Positions 17,471 to 27,067 of a DNA stretch of 64,000 nt are shown in pieces (the stretch's first letter is position 1; each line of letters begins with the position of its first letter). The stretch comes from Halomonas ramblicola (GTDB lineage: Bacteria; Pseudomonadota; Gammaproteobacteria; Pseudomonadales; Halomonadaceae): positions 98,872-162,871 of the forward strand of contig NZ_JAUFPL010000032.1 of assembly GCF_030409215.1 (NCBI RefSeq). Direction: 5' to 3'. The notes under the pieces are model-generated. The model worked only from the letters and a program-made list of their open reading frames with translations, did no database searches and was not told the origin of the DNA. The position numbers and the translations under genes are program-made.

Positions 17471-18076
17471 CTAACCAAGCAGCCAGCCATCGAGCCGCTC
17501 GTGCACCTCGTCGATGCCCTGGCCCTTGAGCGCCGAGAACAGCTGAATGCTCACCAGGTCCTCCCAGTCGCGCAGCCGCGAGCGTACCTGCTGCAGGGCG
17601 TTCTTCGCCGCACCGGGCTTGAGCTTGTCGGCCTTGGTGAGCAGGATGTGCACCGGCATGTCCTTGTCGTCGGCCCAGCCCAGCATCGTCTGGTCGAACT
17701 CGGTGAGCGGGTGGCGCACGTCCATCACCAGCACCAGGCCGCGCAGCGAGGCACGTCGCTGCAGGTAGTCGGAGAGATGGCGCTGCCACTCCAGCTTGAC
17801 CGCCTCCGGCACCTTGGCGAAGCCGTAGCCGGGCAGGTCCACCAGGCGCCGTCCGACGTCCTCGCCGAGGACGAAGAAGTTGATCAGTTGGGTGCGCCCG
17901 GGGGTCTTGGAGGTGCGTGCCAGCGCCTTCTGGCGGGTCAGGGCGTTGATGGCGCTGGACTTGCCGGCGTTGGAGCGGCCGGCGAAGGCCACCTCGACGC
18001 CCTCGTCGGCGGGGCACTTGGCCAGGGTCGGGGCACTGGTGAGGTAGCGGGCGGTCTGGTAGTTGAGTCGCGCCAT
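17471..18076 (-). CDS. engB: Ribosome-biogenesis GTPase EngB/YsxC (YihA)
   Basis: A 201-residue small GTPase needed for late assembly of the 50S subunit. The P-loop is [12 protein letters not shown] (about residues 33-44), the switch region is RTQLINFF, G3 is DLPGYG, and G4 is LTKADK. The N terminus [18 protein letters not shown] is typical. It is transcribed alone on the minus strand, convergent with the HAD gene and divergent from cytochrome c4, the same order found in Pseudomonas. Confidence 0.95.
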   Translation of the reverse strand: MARLNYQTARYLTSAPTLAKCPADEGVEVAFAGRSNAGKSSAINALTRQKALARTSKTPGRTQLINFFVLGEDVGRRLVDLPGYGFAKVPEAVKLEWQRHLSDYLQRRASLRGLVLVMDVRHPLTEFDQTMLGWADDKDMPVHILLTKADKLKPGAAKNALQQVRSRLRDWEDLVSIQLFSALKGQGIDEVHERLDGWLLG

Positions 18077-18376
18077 GGCGGGCTGATCCTGAGATTGAGC
18101 GGGGGCAGGATTATCGCATATGGCCGTATCGCTTCGAGGCTGTTCCGGCGCCCCTCGCTGTCGGCAACTGCGATAGCCCTACGGGCACCACGGCTTGCAT
18201 TCCCGCCGCGGGGGTGATTCGGTATAATACAATATCTTTATTCTGCGACCCGGGGCACGCTAGTGTAGCACCGCGTCCGTGAACCCGTCAGTGCCTGAGG
18301 GAGGGCCTGGCATCGCGATCCGGACGGCACCCAGGGTACGTACCGGTCAACAACGTAACGGCATAGTGGATCAGCG
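18077..18376. other. 300-bp divergent intergenic region engB / cytochrome c4
   Basis: This gap contains no open frame with coding character. Its AT-richest part, around 18218-18242, holds TATAAT and the repeat-like AATACAATATC. I see no structured RNA that I can name. It should hold the promoters of both flanking genes. Confidence 0.5.
18223..18228 (+). promoter_or_regulatory. Consensus -10 hexamer upstream of cytochrome c4
   Basis: A perfect TATAAT lies about 150 bp before the cytochrome c4 start. No good -35 sits 16-18 bp upstream (TTGCAT is 22 bp away), so this may be an activator-dependent promoter or have a long untranslated leader. Confidence 0.35.
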
Positions 18377-18997
18377 ATGAGAAAGTTACTGGCAAGCCTG
18401 GCAATCACCATGGGCGCCGTCGGCGCCGCCCACGCGGCCCCGGAGGCCGATGCGGACGCCGCGGCCGGCCGCGAGAAGGCCCAGCCCTGTGCGGCCTGCC
18501 ACGGCCAGGAGGGCATCAGCCCGTCCGGCGCCTTCCCCAACCTCGCCGGCCAGCAGGCCTCCTACCTGGCCAAGCAGATCATGGACATCCGCGACGGCAA
18601 TCGCGAGGTGCCGCAGATGGCCGGCCAGGTGGACGACTTCTCCGACCAGGATGCCTGGGACGTGGCCGCCTACTTCGCCGGGCTGGACCCCGCCCTGGGC
18701 CAGGCCGAGGACGACGCGGAGCTGCTGGCCCGCGGCGAGGAGCTCTACCGTGCCGGCGACATGGCCAAGGGCATTCCGGCCTGCTCCGCCTGCCACGGCC
18801 CGACCGGCGAGGGCATCGGCACCGCCGTCTACCCGGCACTCTCCGGCCAGCACCCCGACTACACCCTGTCCACCCTGCAGGCCTTCGCCGCCGGCGAGCG
18901 TGCCAACGACCCGGCCAACATCATGCGCGGCATCGCCAGCAAGATGAGCGACGACGACATGCAGGCGGTGGCCAACTACGTGCTCGGCCTGCACTGA
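18377..18997 (+). CDS. Di-haem cytochrome c4
   Basis: A 206-residue periplasmic cytochrome with a signal peptide (about residues 1-20, ending AHA). It has two haem c motifs, CAACH (38-42) and CSACH (136-140), one in each of two similar halves. Methionine axial ligands fall in VPQMAGQ and in the late NIMRGIASKM region. The size and two-domain layout are those of cytochrome c4, which donates electrons to terminal oxidases such as cbb3. It is followed by dsbA, which helps make the disulfides and reduced haem-site cysteines of such proteins. Confidence 0.93.
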   Translation: MRKLLASLAITMGAVGAAHAAPEADADAAAGREKAQPCAACHGQEGISPSGAFPNLAGQQASYLAKQIMDIRDGNREVPQMAGQVDDFSDQDAWDVAAYFAGLDPALGQAEDDAELLARGEELYRAGDMAKGIPACSACHGPTGEGIGTAVYPALSGQHPDYTLSTLQAFAAGERANDPANIMRGIASKMSDDDMQAVANYVLGLH

Positions 18998-19018
18998 GCG
19001 CACCGCACACGACGCCCC

Positions 19019-19041
19019 AGGGCGGCCCGAGGGCCGCCCTT
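19019..19041 (+). terminator. Hairpin after cytochrome c4
   Basis: A perfect 10-bp stem AGGGCGGCCC/GGGCCGCCCT closes on GA, 21 nt after the stop codon. Only TTGT follows, so termination may be partial and allow some read-through into dsbA. Confidence 0.5.
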
Positions 19042-19143
19042 GTCATAGGCTGAGTATCCCCCGCCGGGAACCCGTGCCGCTCGGCGGGCTCAAAGGCAGC
19101 GATGCCCGGCCGCGCCGGGACGCGATTCATCCCAAGGAGAGAG

Positions 19144-19782
19144 ATGCCCATGTTGAAGTCCCTGATGCTTGCCCTGGCCGGCCTGACCCTGTCGGGCCTG
19201 GCTTCCGCCCAGAGCCTGGTCGAGGGCGAGCACTACGAGGTGCTCCCCGAGGCCGTCGAGACCCAGGTGGACGAGGGCCAGATCGAGGTCACCGAGGCCT
19301 TCTGGTACGGCTGCCCCCACTGCTACAACCTGGAAGAGCCGCTCAACGCCTGGGTCGCCGAACTGCCCGATGACGTCAGTTTCCAGCGCATGCCGGCCAC
19401 CATGGGCGGCGACTGGAACCAGCACGCCATGGCCTTCTACGCCGCCCAGGAGCTGGGCATCCTGGACGCCATCCACGACGACTTCTTCCACGCCATCCAT
19501 GAGGACGGCCGCAGCCTGACCGAGACCGATGCCATCGCCGCCTTCTTCAGCGACTACGGCGTCAGCGAGGAGGAGGCGCAGCAGGCGCTGGGCTCCTTCG
19601 CCGTGAAGAGCCGGGTGAACCAGGCCAATGCCCGCATGCGCAGCATGCGCCTGATGGGCGTGCCGGCGCTGATCGTGGACGGCCGCTACCTGGTGACGCC
19701 GAGCGGCGCCGGCAGCCTGGCCAACATGCCGCAGATCGCCGACGCCCTGGTGGAGAAGGTGCGTGCGGAGCGCGAAGGCTGA
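19144..19782 (+). CDS. dsbA: Thiol:disulfide interchange protein DsbA
   Basis: A 212-residue periplasmic thioredoxin-fold oxidase that introduces disulfide bonds into exported proteins. A signal peptide covers about residues 1-22 (ending SAQ). The active site is CPHC at 57-60, the classical DsbA dipeptide, and the cis-proline is in RLMGVPALIVDGRY. The start at 19144 has AAGGAG just upstream; an ATG two codons later is possible. The longer open frame to 19102 lacks signal-peptide character. It lies 146 bp after cytochrome c4 and is followed immediately by the endonuclease-like gene. Confidence 0.95.
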   Translation: MPMLKSLMLALAGLTLSGLASAQSLVEGEHYEVLPEAVETQVDEGQIEVTEAFWYGCPHCYNLEEPLNAWVAELPDDVSFQRMPATMGGDWNQHAMAFYAAQELGILDAIHDDFFHAIHEDGRSLTETDAIAAFFSDYGVSEEEAQQALGSFAVKSRVNQANARMRSMRLMGVPALIVDGRYLVTPSGAGSLANMPQIADALVEKVRAEREG

Positions 19783-19783
19783 G

Positions 19784-20593
19784 ATGTCGCATCTGGCCAA
19801 CGCCAGGACCCCGCCCCTCGAGGGCGGGACCCTCAAGCTGCTCACCTTCAACCTCCAGGTGGGCATCCAGACCTCGGCCTATCACCACTACCTGACCCGC
19901 AGTTGGCAGCACCTGCTGCCCCACCCCAGGCGGCTGCGTCGCCTCGACATGGTCAGTGAGGTGCTGGGACGCTTCGACGTCGTCGGCCTGCAGGAGGTGG
20001 ACGGCGGCAGTTTCCGTTCCAGCCATGTCAATCAGGTGGAATACCTGGCCACCCGGGGCGGCTTCCCCCACCACTTCCAGCAGCTCAACCGCAACCTGGG
20101 ACGCATCGCCCAGCACAGCAACGGCCTGCTGTCGCGCCTGACGCCCAGCCGCATCGAGGAGCACCGCCTGCCGGGCACCCTGCCCGGGCGCGGCGCCATC
20201 CATGCCCGCTTCGGCGAGGGCCACGACGCCCTGCACCTGTTCGTCGCCCACCTGGCGCTGGGCCACCGCACCCGGGTGCGTCAGCTCGACTACCTCTCCG
20301 AGCTCATCCAGCCGCTGCGCCACGTGGTGGTGATGGGCGACCTCAACTGCACCCCGGAGCAACTGCACGGCCACGACCGCTTCTGCGCCTCGCTGCCGCT
20401 GCATCCCGTCCGGCCACCGCTGAGCTACCCCTCCTGGCAGCCGCGCCGCGCCCTGGACCATATCCTGCTGTCGCGCTCCCTGGAGGCCGACGAGGTGCGG
20501 GTGCTCGATCACCTCTTCTCGGACCACCTGCCCATCGCCGTGGAGGTCCGGCTGCCGCCGGCCTGCCTGTCCACGATGCTCGCCGACGCCTGA
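19784..20593 (+). CDS. Endonuclease/exonuclease/phosphatase family protein
   Basis: A 269-residue protein of the EEP superfamily (DNase I-like fold). Catalytic features are LKLLTFNLQVG near the N terminus, the metal-binding glutamate in VGLQEVD, VVMGDLNCTPEQ, and the C-terminal SDHLPIAVEV histidine motif. No signal peptide is seen, so it is probably cytoplasmic. The substrate (DNA, RNA or a phosphoester) cannot be told. The ATG lies 1 nt after the dsbA stop with AAGG upstream, so it is probably translated from the dsbA message. Confidence 0.88.
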   Translation: MSHLANARTPPLEGGTLKLLTFNLQVGIQTSAYHHYLTRSWQHLLPHPRRLRRLDMVSEVLGRFDVVGLQEVDGGSFRSSHVNQVEYLATRGGFPHHFQQLNRNLGRIAQHSNGLLSRLTPSRIEEHRLPGTLPGRGAIHARFGEGHDALHLFVAHLALGHRTRVRQLDYLSELIQPLRHVVVMGDLNCTPEQLHGHDRFCASLPLHPVRPPLSYPSWQPRRALDHILLSRSLEADEVRVLDHLFSDHLPIAVEVRLPPACLSTMLADA

Positions 20594-20618
20594 CGAACGC
20601 CCACCGCTACCGTATAGT
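20590..20618 (+). promoter_or_regulatory. Putative promoter of the TRAP transporter operon
   Basis: CTGACG and TATAGT are separated by exactly 17 bp. The match to sigma-70 is four of six for the -35 and five of six for the -10. It overlaps the end of the upstream gene and lies about 85 bp before the dctQ-type start. Confidence 0.5.
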
Positions 20619-20701
20619 CTGCGTTGGCCTGCCCGCCTGGCGCCGCCGTGGCGTCGTGCGACCATGGCCCCCTTGCGAACGACCCACGAGACGAGACCCC
20701 C

Positions 20702-21262
20702 ATGGCCCATTCACGCGAACTGCCGGGCGCCATCGCCTGGCTCGACCGCGCCTCGGAACGGCTCGGCAGGAGCCTGTCCTGGCTGATCCTGGCGATGATG
20801 CTCATCCAGTTCCTGATCGTGGTGCTGCGCTACGCCTTCAGCGTCAACAGCATCCCCATGCAGGAATCGGTGATGTACATGCACGCCGTGGTCTTCATGC
20901 TGGCCGCGGCCTGGACCCTCAAGCACGACGGCCACGTGCGGGTGGACATCTTCTACCGCGCCATGTCGCCCCGCCGCCAGGCGCTGGTCGACCTGCTCGG
21001 CACCCTCTTCCTGCTGCTGCCGGTGATGGTCTTCGTGATCCTCACCAGCCTCGGCTACGTGGGCAAGTCCTGGCGCATCCTCGAGGGCTCGCCGGACTCG
21101 GGCGGCATTCCCGGGGTCTTCCTGCTCAAGACGCTGATCCCGCTGTTCGCCGGGCTGATGATCCTCCAGGGCCTGGTGGAGGCGACGCGCCACTTCCTGG
21201 TGCTCACCGGCCGCATCGACCCGCCCGCCCATGACCACGACCACGCCGAGGAGCGCCTGTGA
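20702..21262 (+). CDS. TRAP transporter small permease (DctQ type)
   Basis: A 186-residue membrane protein with four predicted helices (about residues 25-45, 55-75, 100-120, 140-165). The DctQ signature WTLKHDGHVRVDIFYRAMSPRRQ follows helix 2. It forms the Q subunit of a tripartite ATP-independent periplasmic transporter driven by a sodium or proton gradient. The start is the ATG at 20702, and the stop overlaps the large permease by one base. The C terminus is histidine-rich (HDHDH). Confidence 0.92.
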   Translation: MAHSRELPGAIAWLDRASERLGRSLSWLILAMMLIQFLIVVLRYAFSVNSIPMQESVMYMHAVVFMLAAAWTLKHDGHVRVDIFYRAMSPRRQALVDLLGTLFLLLPVMVFVILTSLGYVGKSWRILEGSPDSGGIPGVFLLKTLIPLFAGLMILQGLVEATRHFLVLTGRIDPPAHDHDHAEERL

Positions 21263-22665
21263 TGCTGGAATTCATGCCACTGGTGCTGTTCGTCGTCATC
21301 TGCCTGGTACTGATGGCCGGTTACCCGGTCGCCCTGTCGCTGGCCGGCACCGCCCTGGCCTTTGCCGGCCTCGGCCTGGGTCTGGAGAGCCTGGGCATCG
21401 ACGCCCACTTCGACGGCGGCTTCCTCTCCGCCTTCCCCAACCGCCTCTACGGCATCATGACCAACCAGACGCTGCTGGCGGTGCCACTGTTCGTGCTGAT
21501 GGGGGTGCTGCTGGAGAAGTCGAAGGTCGCCGAGACGCTGCTCGACGCCATGGCCCTGCTGTTCGGCTCGCTGCGCGGCGGCCTGGGCATCTCGGTGACC
21601 CTGGTGGGCATGCTGCTGGCGGCCTCCACCGGCATCGTCGGCGCCACCGTGGTCACCATGGGCCTGATGTCGCTGCCCACCATGCTCAAGCGCGGCTACA
21701 GCATGCCGCTGGCCACCGGCACCATCTGCGCCACCGGCACCCTGGGCCAGATCATCCCGCCGTCCATCGCCCTGGTGCTGCTCGGCGACGTGCTCTCCTC
21801 CGCCTATCAGCAGGCCCAGCTCTCCATGGGCATCTTCAGCCCCAAGACGGTCTCGGTGGGTGACCTCTTCATGGGCGCCCTGGTCCCGGGCCTGATCCTG
21901 GTGGTGCTCTACATCATCTACGTGGCCGTGGTCGCCTGGCTGCGCCCCGCGTCCGCCCCGGCCGCCGACCGTCAGGAACTGATGGAGGAGCTGGGGCACC
22001 GCCAGGGCCTGGGGCTGCTGCTGCTCAAGGGCCTGGTGCCGCCGGTGCTGCTGATCATCGCCGTGCTGGGCTCCATCCTCGGCGGCTTCGCCACTCCCAC
22101 CGAGGCCTCGGCGGTGGGCGCCTTCGGCGCCCTGGTGCTGGCCCTGGCCTATCGCCGCCTGGACTTCGCCACCCTCCAGGAGGTGCTGCGCTCCACGGTG
22201 CACGTCACCACCATGGTGTTCCTGATCCTGATCGGGGCGGCGCTGTTCTCGCTGGTGTTCCGCGCCTACGGCGGCGAGGAGCTGGTCACCCAGCTGTTCG
22301 ACAACATGCCCGGCGGGGTGGTCGGGGCGACGCTCATCGTGATGCTGGTGATCTTCCTGCTCGGCTTCATCCTCGACTTCATCGAGATCACCTTCGTGGT
22401 GGTGCCCATCGTCGGCCCCATCCTGCTGGCCATGGGCCTCGATCCCATCTGGCTGGGCATCATGATCGCCATCAACCTGCAGACCTCCTTCCTGACGCCG
22501 CCCTTCGGCTTCGCGCTCTTCTACCTGCGCGGCGTGGCGCCGGACTCGGTGCCCACCTCGGCGATCTACAAGGGGGTGATTCCGTTCATCATGCTGCAGC
22601 TCGGCATGCTGCTCGCCCTGGCCTGGTTCCCGCAGCTCGCCACCTGGCTACCCGAGACCTTCTGA
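21262..22665 (+). CDS. TRAP transporter large permease (DctM type)
   Basis: A 467-residue DctM-type permease with about a dozen membrane helices. Family motifs seen are VPLFVLMGVLLEKS, the conserved GIVGATVVTMGLMSLPTML segment, TGTICATGTLGQIIPPSI with the cation-binding loop, and FLTPPFGFALFYLRG. It catalyses uptake of the substrate delivered by the periplasmic protein encoded downstream. The ATG overlaps the small-permease stop (TGATG). The length is about 40 residues longer than TeaC because of extended loops, typical of the 2-oxoacid/mannitol-type subgroup. Confidence 0.93.
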   Translation: MLEFMPLVLFVVICLVLMAGYPVALSLAGTALAFAGLGLGLESLGIDAHFDGGFLSAFPNRLYGIMTNQTLLAVPLFVLMGVLLEKSKVAETLLDAMALLFGSLRGGLGISVTLVGMLLAASTGIVGATVVTMGLMSLPTMLKRGYSMPLATGTICATGTLGQIIPPSIALVLLGDVLSSAYQQAQLSMGIFSPKTVSVGDLFMGALVPGLILVVLYIIYVAVVAWLRPASAPAADRQELMEELGHRQGLGLLLLKGLVPPVLLIIAVLGSILGGFATPTEASAVGAFGALVLALAYRRLDFATLQEVLRSTVHVTTMVFLILIGAALFSLVFRAYGGEELVTQLFDNMPGGVVGATLIVMLVIFLLGFILDFIEITFVVVPIVGPILLAMGLDPIWLGIMIAINLQTSFLTPPFGFALFYLRGVAPDSVPTSAIYKGVIPFIMLQLGMLLALAWFPQLATWLPETF

Positions 22666-22802
22666 GCGGCAGCGTGAACACAGCGTTATGGCCGCGCTTC
22701 CGGCAGCGGCTATAGTGCCGGCGTCGTCTCGGCGGCCCCGGCCGCCGCTTCCGTCATCCGCCCCACAAGGGCCCACAACGACACAACAGACAGAGGGTTA
22801 GC

Positions 22803-23906
<1,104 letters not shown>

Positions 23907-23925
23907 GGTCGAGGCCTCGCCCCCG

Positions 23926-23956
23926 CGCAGGGGGCCACCTTCGGGCGCCCCCTGCG
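23926..23956 (+). terminator. Hairpin ending the TRAP operon
   Basis: A perfect 10-bp stem CGCAGGGGGC/GCCCCCTGCG with an 11-nt loop starts 20 nt after the stop codon. The T-tract is poor (TTAT). It lies between this operon and the convergent nuoN end. Confidence 0.5.
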
Positions 23957-24005
23957 TTATCCGGCACACAACGGCGCCAGCCAGGCGTCGGCCCTCGCCG
24001 GCACC

Positions 24006-25454
24006 TCACCCCGCCGTGAAGACCTCGACCCCGGTCACCCACGCGATCATCGGCCAGGGATAGATGCCGAGCAGCACGACCAGGATCGCCAAGCCCAGCA
24101 CGACCATACCGCCGGCCCGGACTCCCCAGTCGGGCGGGGCATCGTGACGCCGCATGCCGGGCTCCACCAGGTAGAGGGCGACCATCGCCCGCAGGTAGTA
24201 GTAGAGGCCGATGACGCTGCCCACCACGATACCGCCGACCAACCACCAGTGACCGGCCTCGACGCCCAGCGCGAGGATATAGAACTTGCCGATGAAGCCC
24301 GCGGTGAAGGGAATCCCGGCCAGCGACAGCAGGCTCACGGTGAGCACCGCCGTGAGCCAGGGACGCCGCCAGAACAGGCCCCGATAGTGGTACAGCGCCG
24401 CCACGTCCCCGCCGCCGTAGGGGCTGGAGAGCAGTGTCACCACGCCGAAGGCAGCCAGCGTTGCCACCACATAGGTGAGCAGATAGACGCCGCTGGTTTC
24501 CAGGGCCAACCCCTCGCCCACCACCAGCGCCACCAGCAGATAGCCGAAATGCGCGATCGACGAGTACCCCAGCAGGCGCTTGAGGTTCGATTGGCGCAGG
24601 GCCAGCAGGTTGCCCACCAGCATGCCGGCCAGCGCCAGCGCCGCGAGCAAGCCGCGCAGCCACTCCGCCTGAAAGCCGGGTGTCGCCAGCACCAGGCGCA
24701 GCAGCACCACGAACACCGCGACCTTGCTCGCCGACGCCAGGAAAGTCGCGGCCGGGCCCGGTGCGCCGTCGTAGACATCCGGTGTCCACAGGTGGAACGG
24801 CACGATCGACACCTTGAAGCCCAGCCCGACCAGCAGCAGGCCGATGCCCGCCAGCCCCCAGGACGCCGGGCGTTCGCCGAACACCCCCGCCACCCCCGCC
24901 AGGTCCAGACGGCCGGTCTGGGCATAGATCAGTGCCATGCCGAACAGCAGGAAAGCGCTGGCCGCCGCCGACAGCATGAAGTACTTGATCCCGGCCTCCA
25001 GCGAGCGCCGTTCGGTGAAGGCGTAGGCCAGCATGCCGTAGAGCGGCATGGACAACAGCTCCAGGCCGATGAACAGCGTGGCGAGGTGCCGGCTGGCCGC
25101 CAGCACCATGCCCCCCGCCGCCGCACACAGCAGCAGCAGGTAGAACTCTTCTCGCGGGCCCGGATAGCGTTCCAGATAGCCGTAGGCCAGGGCGACGCAC
25201 ACCAGCGAGGCGCCCAGGATCGTCGCGCCGGCCAGCAGCGCCAGGCCGTCGATGACCAGCAGCGGCACCTCGATCGGCGCCCGCGACCAGATCACCAGCA
25301 GCGCCACCAGGGCCGCCACGAGGCCGGCCACGGTGAGCGTCGCCGTACCGGCATGGTGGCGGCGCCAGGCGATACCCAGCATCACCGTGATCGCCGCGGC
25401 ACACACGAGGATCAGCGGCAACAGGGCCACGAGGTGTGTCCCGGTCAAGGTCAT
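24006..25454 (-). CDS. nuoN: NADH-quinone oxidoreductase subunit N
   Basis: A 482-residue proton-pumping subunit of complex I, with about 14 membrane helices of the Mrp-antiporter type. Characteristic stretches are FIGLELLSMPLYGMLAYAF, EAGIKYFMLSAAASAFLLFG with the key lysine, and FHLWTPDVYDGAPGPAATFLASASKVAVF. It is the last gene of the nuo operon, with its ATG overlapping the nuoM stop by four bases. Confidence 0.95.
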   Translation of the reverse strand: MTLTGTHLVALLPLILVCAAAITVMLGIAWRRHHAGTATLTVAGLVAALVALLVIWSRAPIEVPLLVIDGLALLAGATILGASLVCVALAYGYLERYPGPREEFYLLLLCAAAGGMVLAASRHLATLFIGLELLSMPLYGMLAYAFTERRSLEAGIKYFMLSAAASAFLLFGMALIYAQTGRLDLAGVAGVFGERPASWGLAGIGLLLVGLGFKVSIVPFHLWTPDVYDGAPGPAATFLASASKVAVFVVLLRLVLATPGFQAEWLRGLLAALALAGMLVGNLLALRQSNLKRLLGYSSIAHFGYLLVALVVGEGLALETSGVYLLTYVVATLAAFGVVTLLSSPYGGGDVAALYHYRGLFWRRPWLTAVLTVSLLSLAGIPFTAGFIGKFYILALGVEAGHWWLVGGIVVGSVIGLYYYLRAMVALYLVEPGMRRHDAPPDWGVRAGGMVVLGLAILVVLLGIYPWPMIAWVTGVEVFTAG

Positions 25455-26998
25455 GAGTCCCCCAGCGGCATGGTGGTGGGCGAAGGCGTCGCGGCATCGT
25501 CGAACAGTCGCTGAACCTCCTGCATGGCGGGGCCGGCGGTATCGAGCAGCGGTTGCGGATAGAGCCCGAGCACCAGCACCAGCGCCAGCAGGCCCAGCAG
25601 CATGGCGTATTCCCGCCCATCGAGATCGGCCAGGCTGGACTCGCTGCGGGGCGGACCATAGTGAACCCGCTGCATCAGCAGCAGCGAATAGATCGCCGCC
25701 AGCACCAGGCCGGCGCTGGCGATCGCCACCACCCAGGGAGCCACAGGGAAGCTACCGAACAGGATCATGAACTCGCCGACGAAGTTGAGCGTTCCCGGCA
25801 TCCCCAGGGAGGCGACGACGAAGCACAGCATGAACGCCGGCAGGCTGCCCAGGCGTCCCCAGAGGCCGCCCATCTCGCCCAGGTCACGGGTATGCAGGCG
25901 TTCGTGGAGTTGGCCACTCAGGATGAACAGGGCCGAGGTGGAGAAGGCATGGGCCACCAGCAATACCACCACCCCCTGCAACGCCAGTTCGGTGCCGGCG
26001 TAGATGCCGATCAGCACGAACCCCATGTGCGAGATGCTGGTGTAGGCGATGAACCGCTTGATGTCCTGCTGGCCGCAGGCGAGCAGCGCGCCATAGACGA
26101 TGCCCACCAGCCCCAGCCCCATGGCCAGCGGCGCGATCGCCTGGGAGGCCTCGGGAAACAGCGGCAGCGCGAAGCGCAGCAGGCCGTAGGCGCCGGTCTT
26201 GAGCAGGATGCCGGCCAGATCCACGCTGCCGGCGGTGGGTGCCTGGGCATGGGCATCGGGCAGCCAGCCGTGGAAGGGCACCACCGGCAGCTTGACCGCG
26301 AAGGCGAGGAAGAAACCCAGCATCAGCCACATCGCCACCTCGTCGGAGAGCGGCGTCTCGCGCAGCGCCGCATAGCTGAAGGTGAGCTCGCCGGTGGCGG
26401 CCCGATGGGCGAAGACCAGGCCGAGGATCGACACCAGCATCAGCAGGCCGCTGGCCTGGGTATAGAGGAAGAACTTCGTCGCCGCCCCGATGCGTGACCG
26501 GCCCGTCGCGCTGCTGTGGCCCCACAGCGCGATCAGGAAGTACATCGGCACCAGCATCATCTCCCAGAAGGCGAAGAACAGGAACAGATCGACGGCCAGG
26601 AAGACCCCGACCACCCCGACCAGGATCCACAGCAGATTGAGGTGGAAGAAGCCGACCCGCCGGCGGATCTCGTGCCAGGAGCAGAGCACCGCCAGCACGC
26701 CGAGCAGGGCGGACAGCGCCACCAGCACCAGCGACAGGCCGTCCAGCGCCAGGTGCACCTCGATACCGAAGCGGGGTATCCAGGGTGCGCGCCACTCCAG
26801 GGCCCAGGGCACGACACCCGACTCGGCTCCGGCAGGCCAGCGGTAGTCGCCCTGCCACCAGAGGCCCAGCGTGATCAGCAGCACCAGCAGCATGCTGCCC
26901 AGGGCGATCCAGCGCGGCACCCCGTCGCCCCAGCGCTCGCCCTGCCAGCACGCCAGGCCGCCGAGGAAGGGAATCAGGATCAGCCAGATCAACGCCAT
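25451..26998 (-). CDS. nuoM: NADH-quinone oxidoreductase subunit M
   Basis: A 515-residue antiporter-like membrane subunit of complex I. Visible are FFAFWEMMLVPMYFLIALWG with the conserved glutamate in helix 5, LPVVPFHGWLPDAHAQAPTAGSVDLAGILLKTGAYGLLRF, and the broken-helix region IAYTSISHMGFVLIG. It lies 69 nt after nuoL and overlaps nuoN. Its start is an ATG giving MALIWLILIPFLGG. Confidence 0.96.
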   Translation of the reverse strand: MALIWLILIPFLGGLACWQGERWGDGVPRWIALGSMLLVLLITLGLWWQGDYRWPAGAESGVVPWALEWRAPWIPRFGIEVHLALDGLSLVLVALSALLGVLAVLCSWHEIRRRVGFFHLNLLWILVGVVGVFLAVDLFLFFAFWEMMLVPMYFLIALWGHSSATGRSRIGAATKFFLYTQASGLLMLVSILGLVFAHRAATGELTFSYAALRETPLSDEVAMWLMLGFFLAFAVKLPVVPFHGWLPDAHAQAPTAGSVDLAGILLKTGAYGLLRFALPLFPEASQAIAPLAMGLGLVGIVYGALLACGQQDIKRFIAYTSISHMGFVLIGIYAGTELALQGVVVLLVAHAFSTSALFILSGQLHERLHTRDLGEMGGLWGRLGSLPAFMLCFVVASLGMPGTLNFVGEFMILFGSFPVAPWVVAIASAGLVLAAIYSLLLMQRVHYGPPRSESSLADLDGREYAMLLGLLALVLVLGLYPQPLLDTAGPAMQEVQRLFDDAATPSPTTMPLGDS

Positions 26999-27067
26999 GG
27001 GGTGCGGACTCCTTGCCTGTACTGCGTCGTCATCCTCGCTCTCCTTGTCGGCCCGGAAACCGGCGCC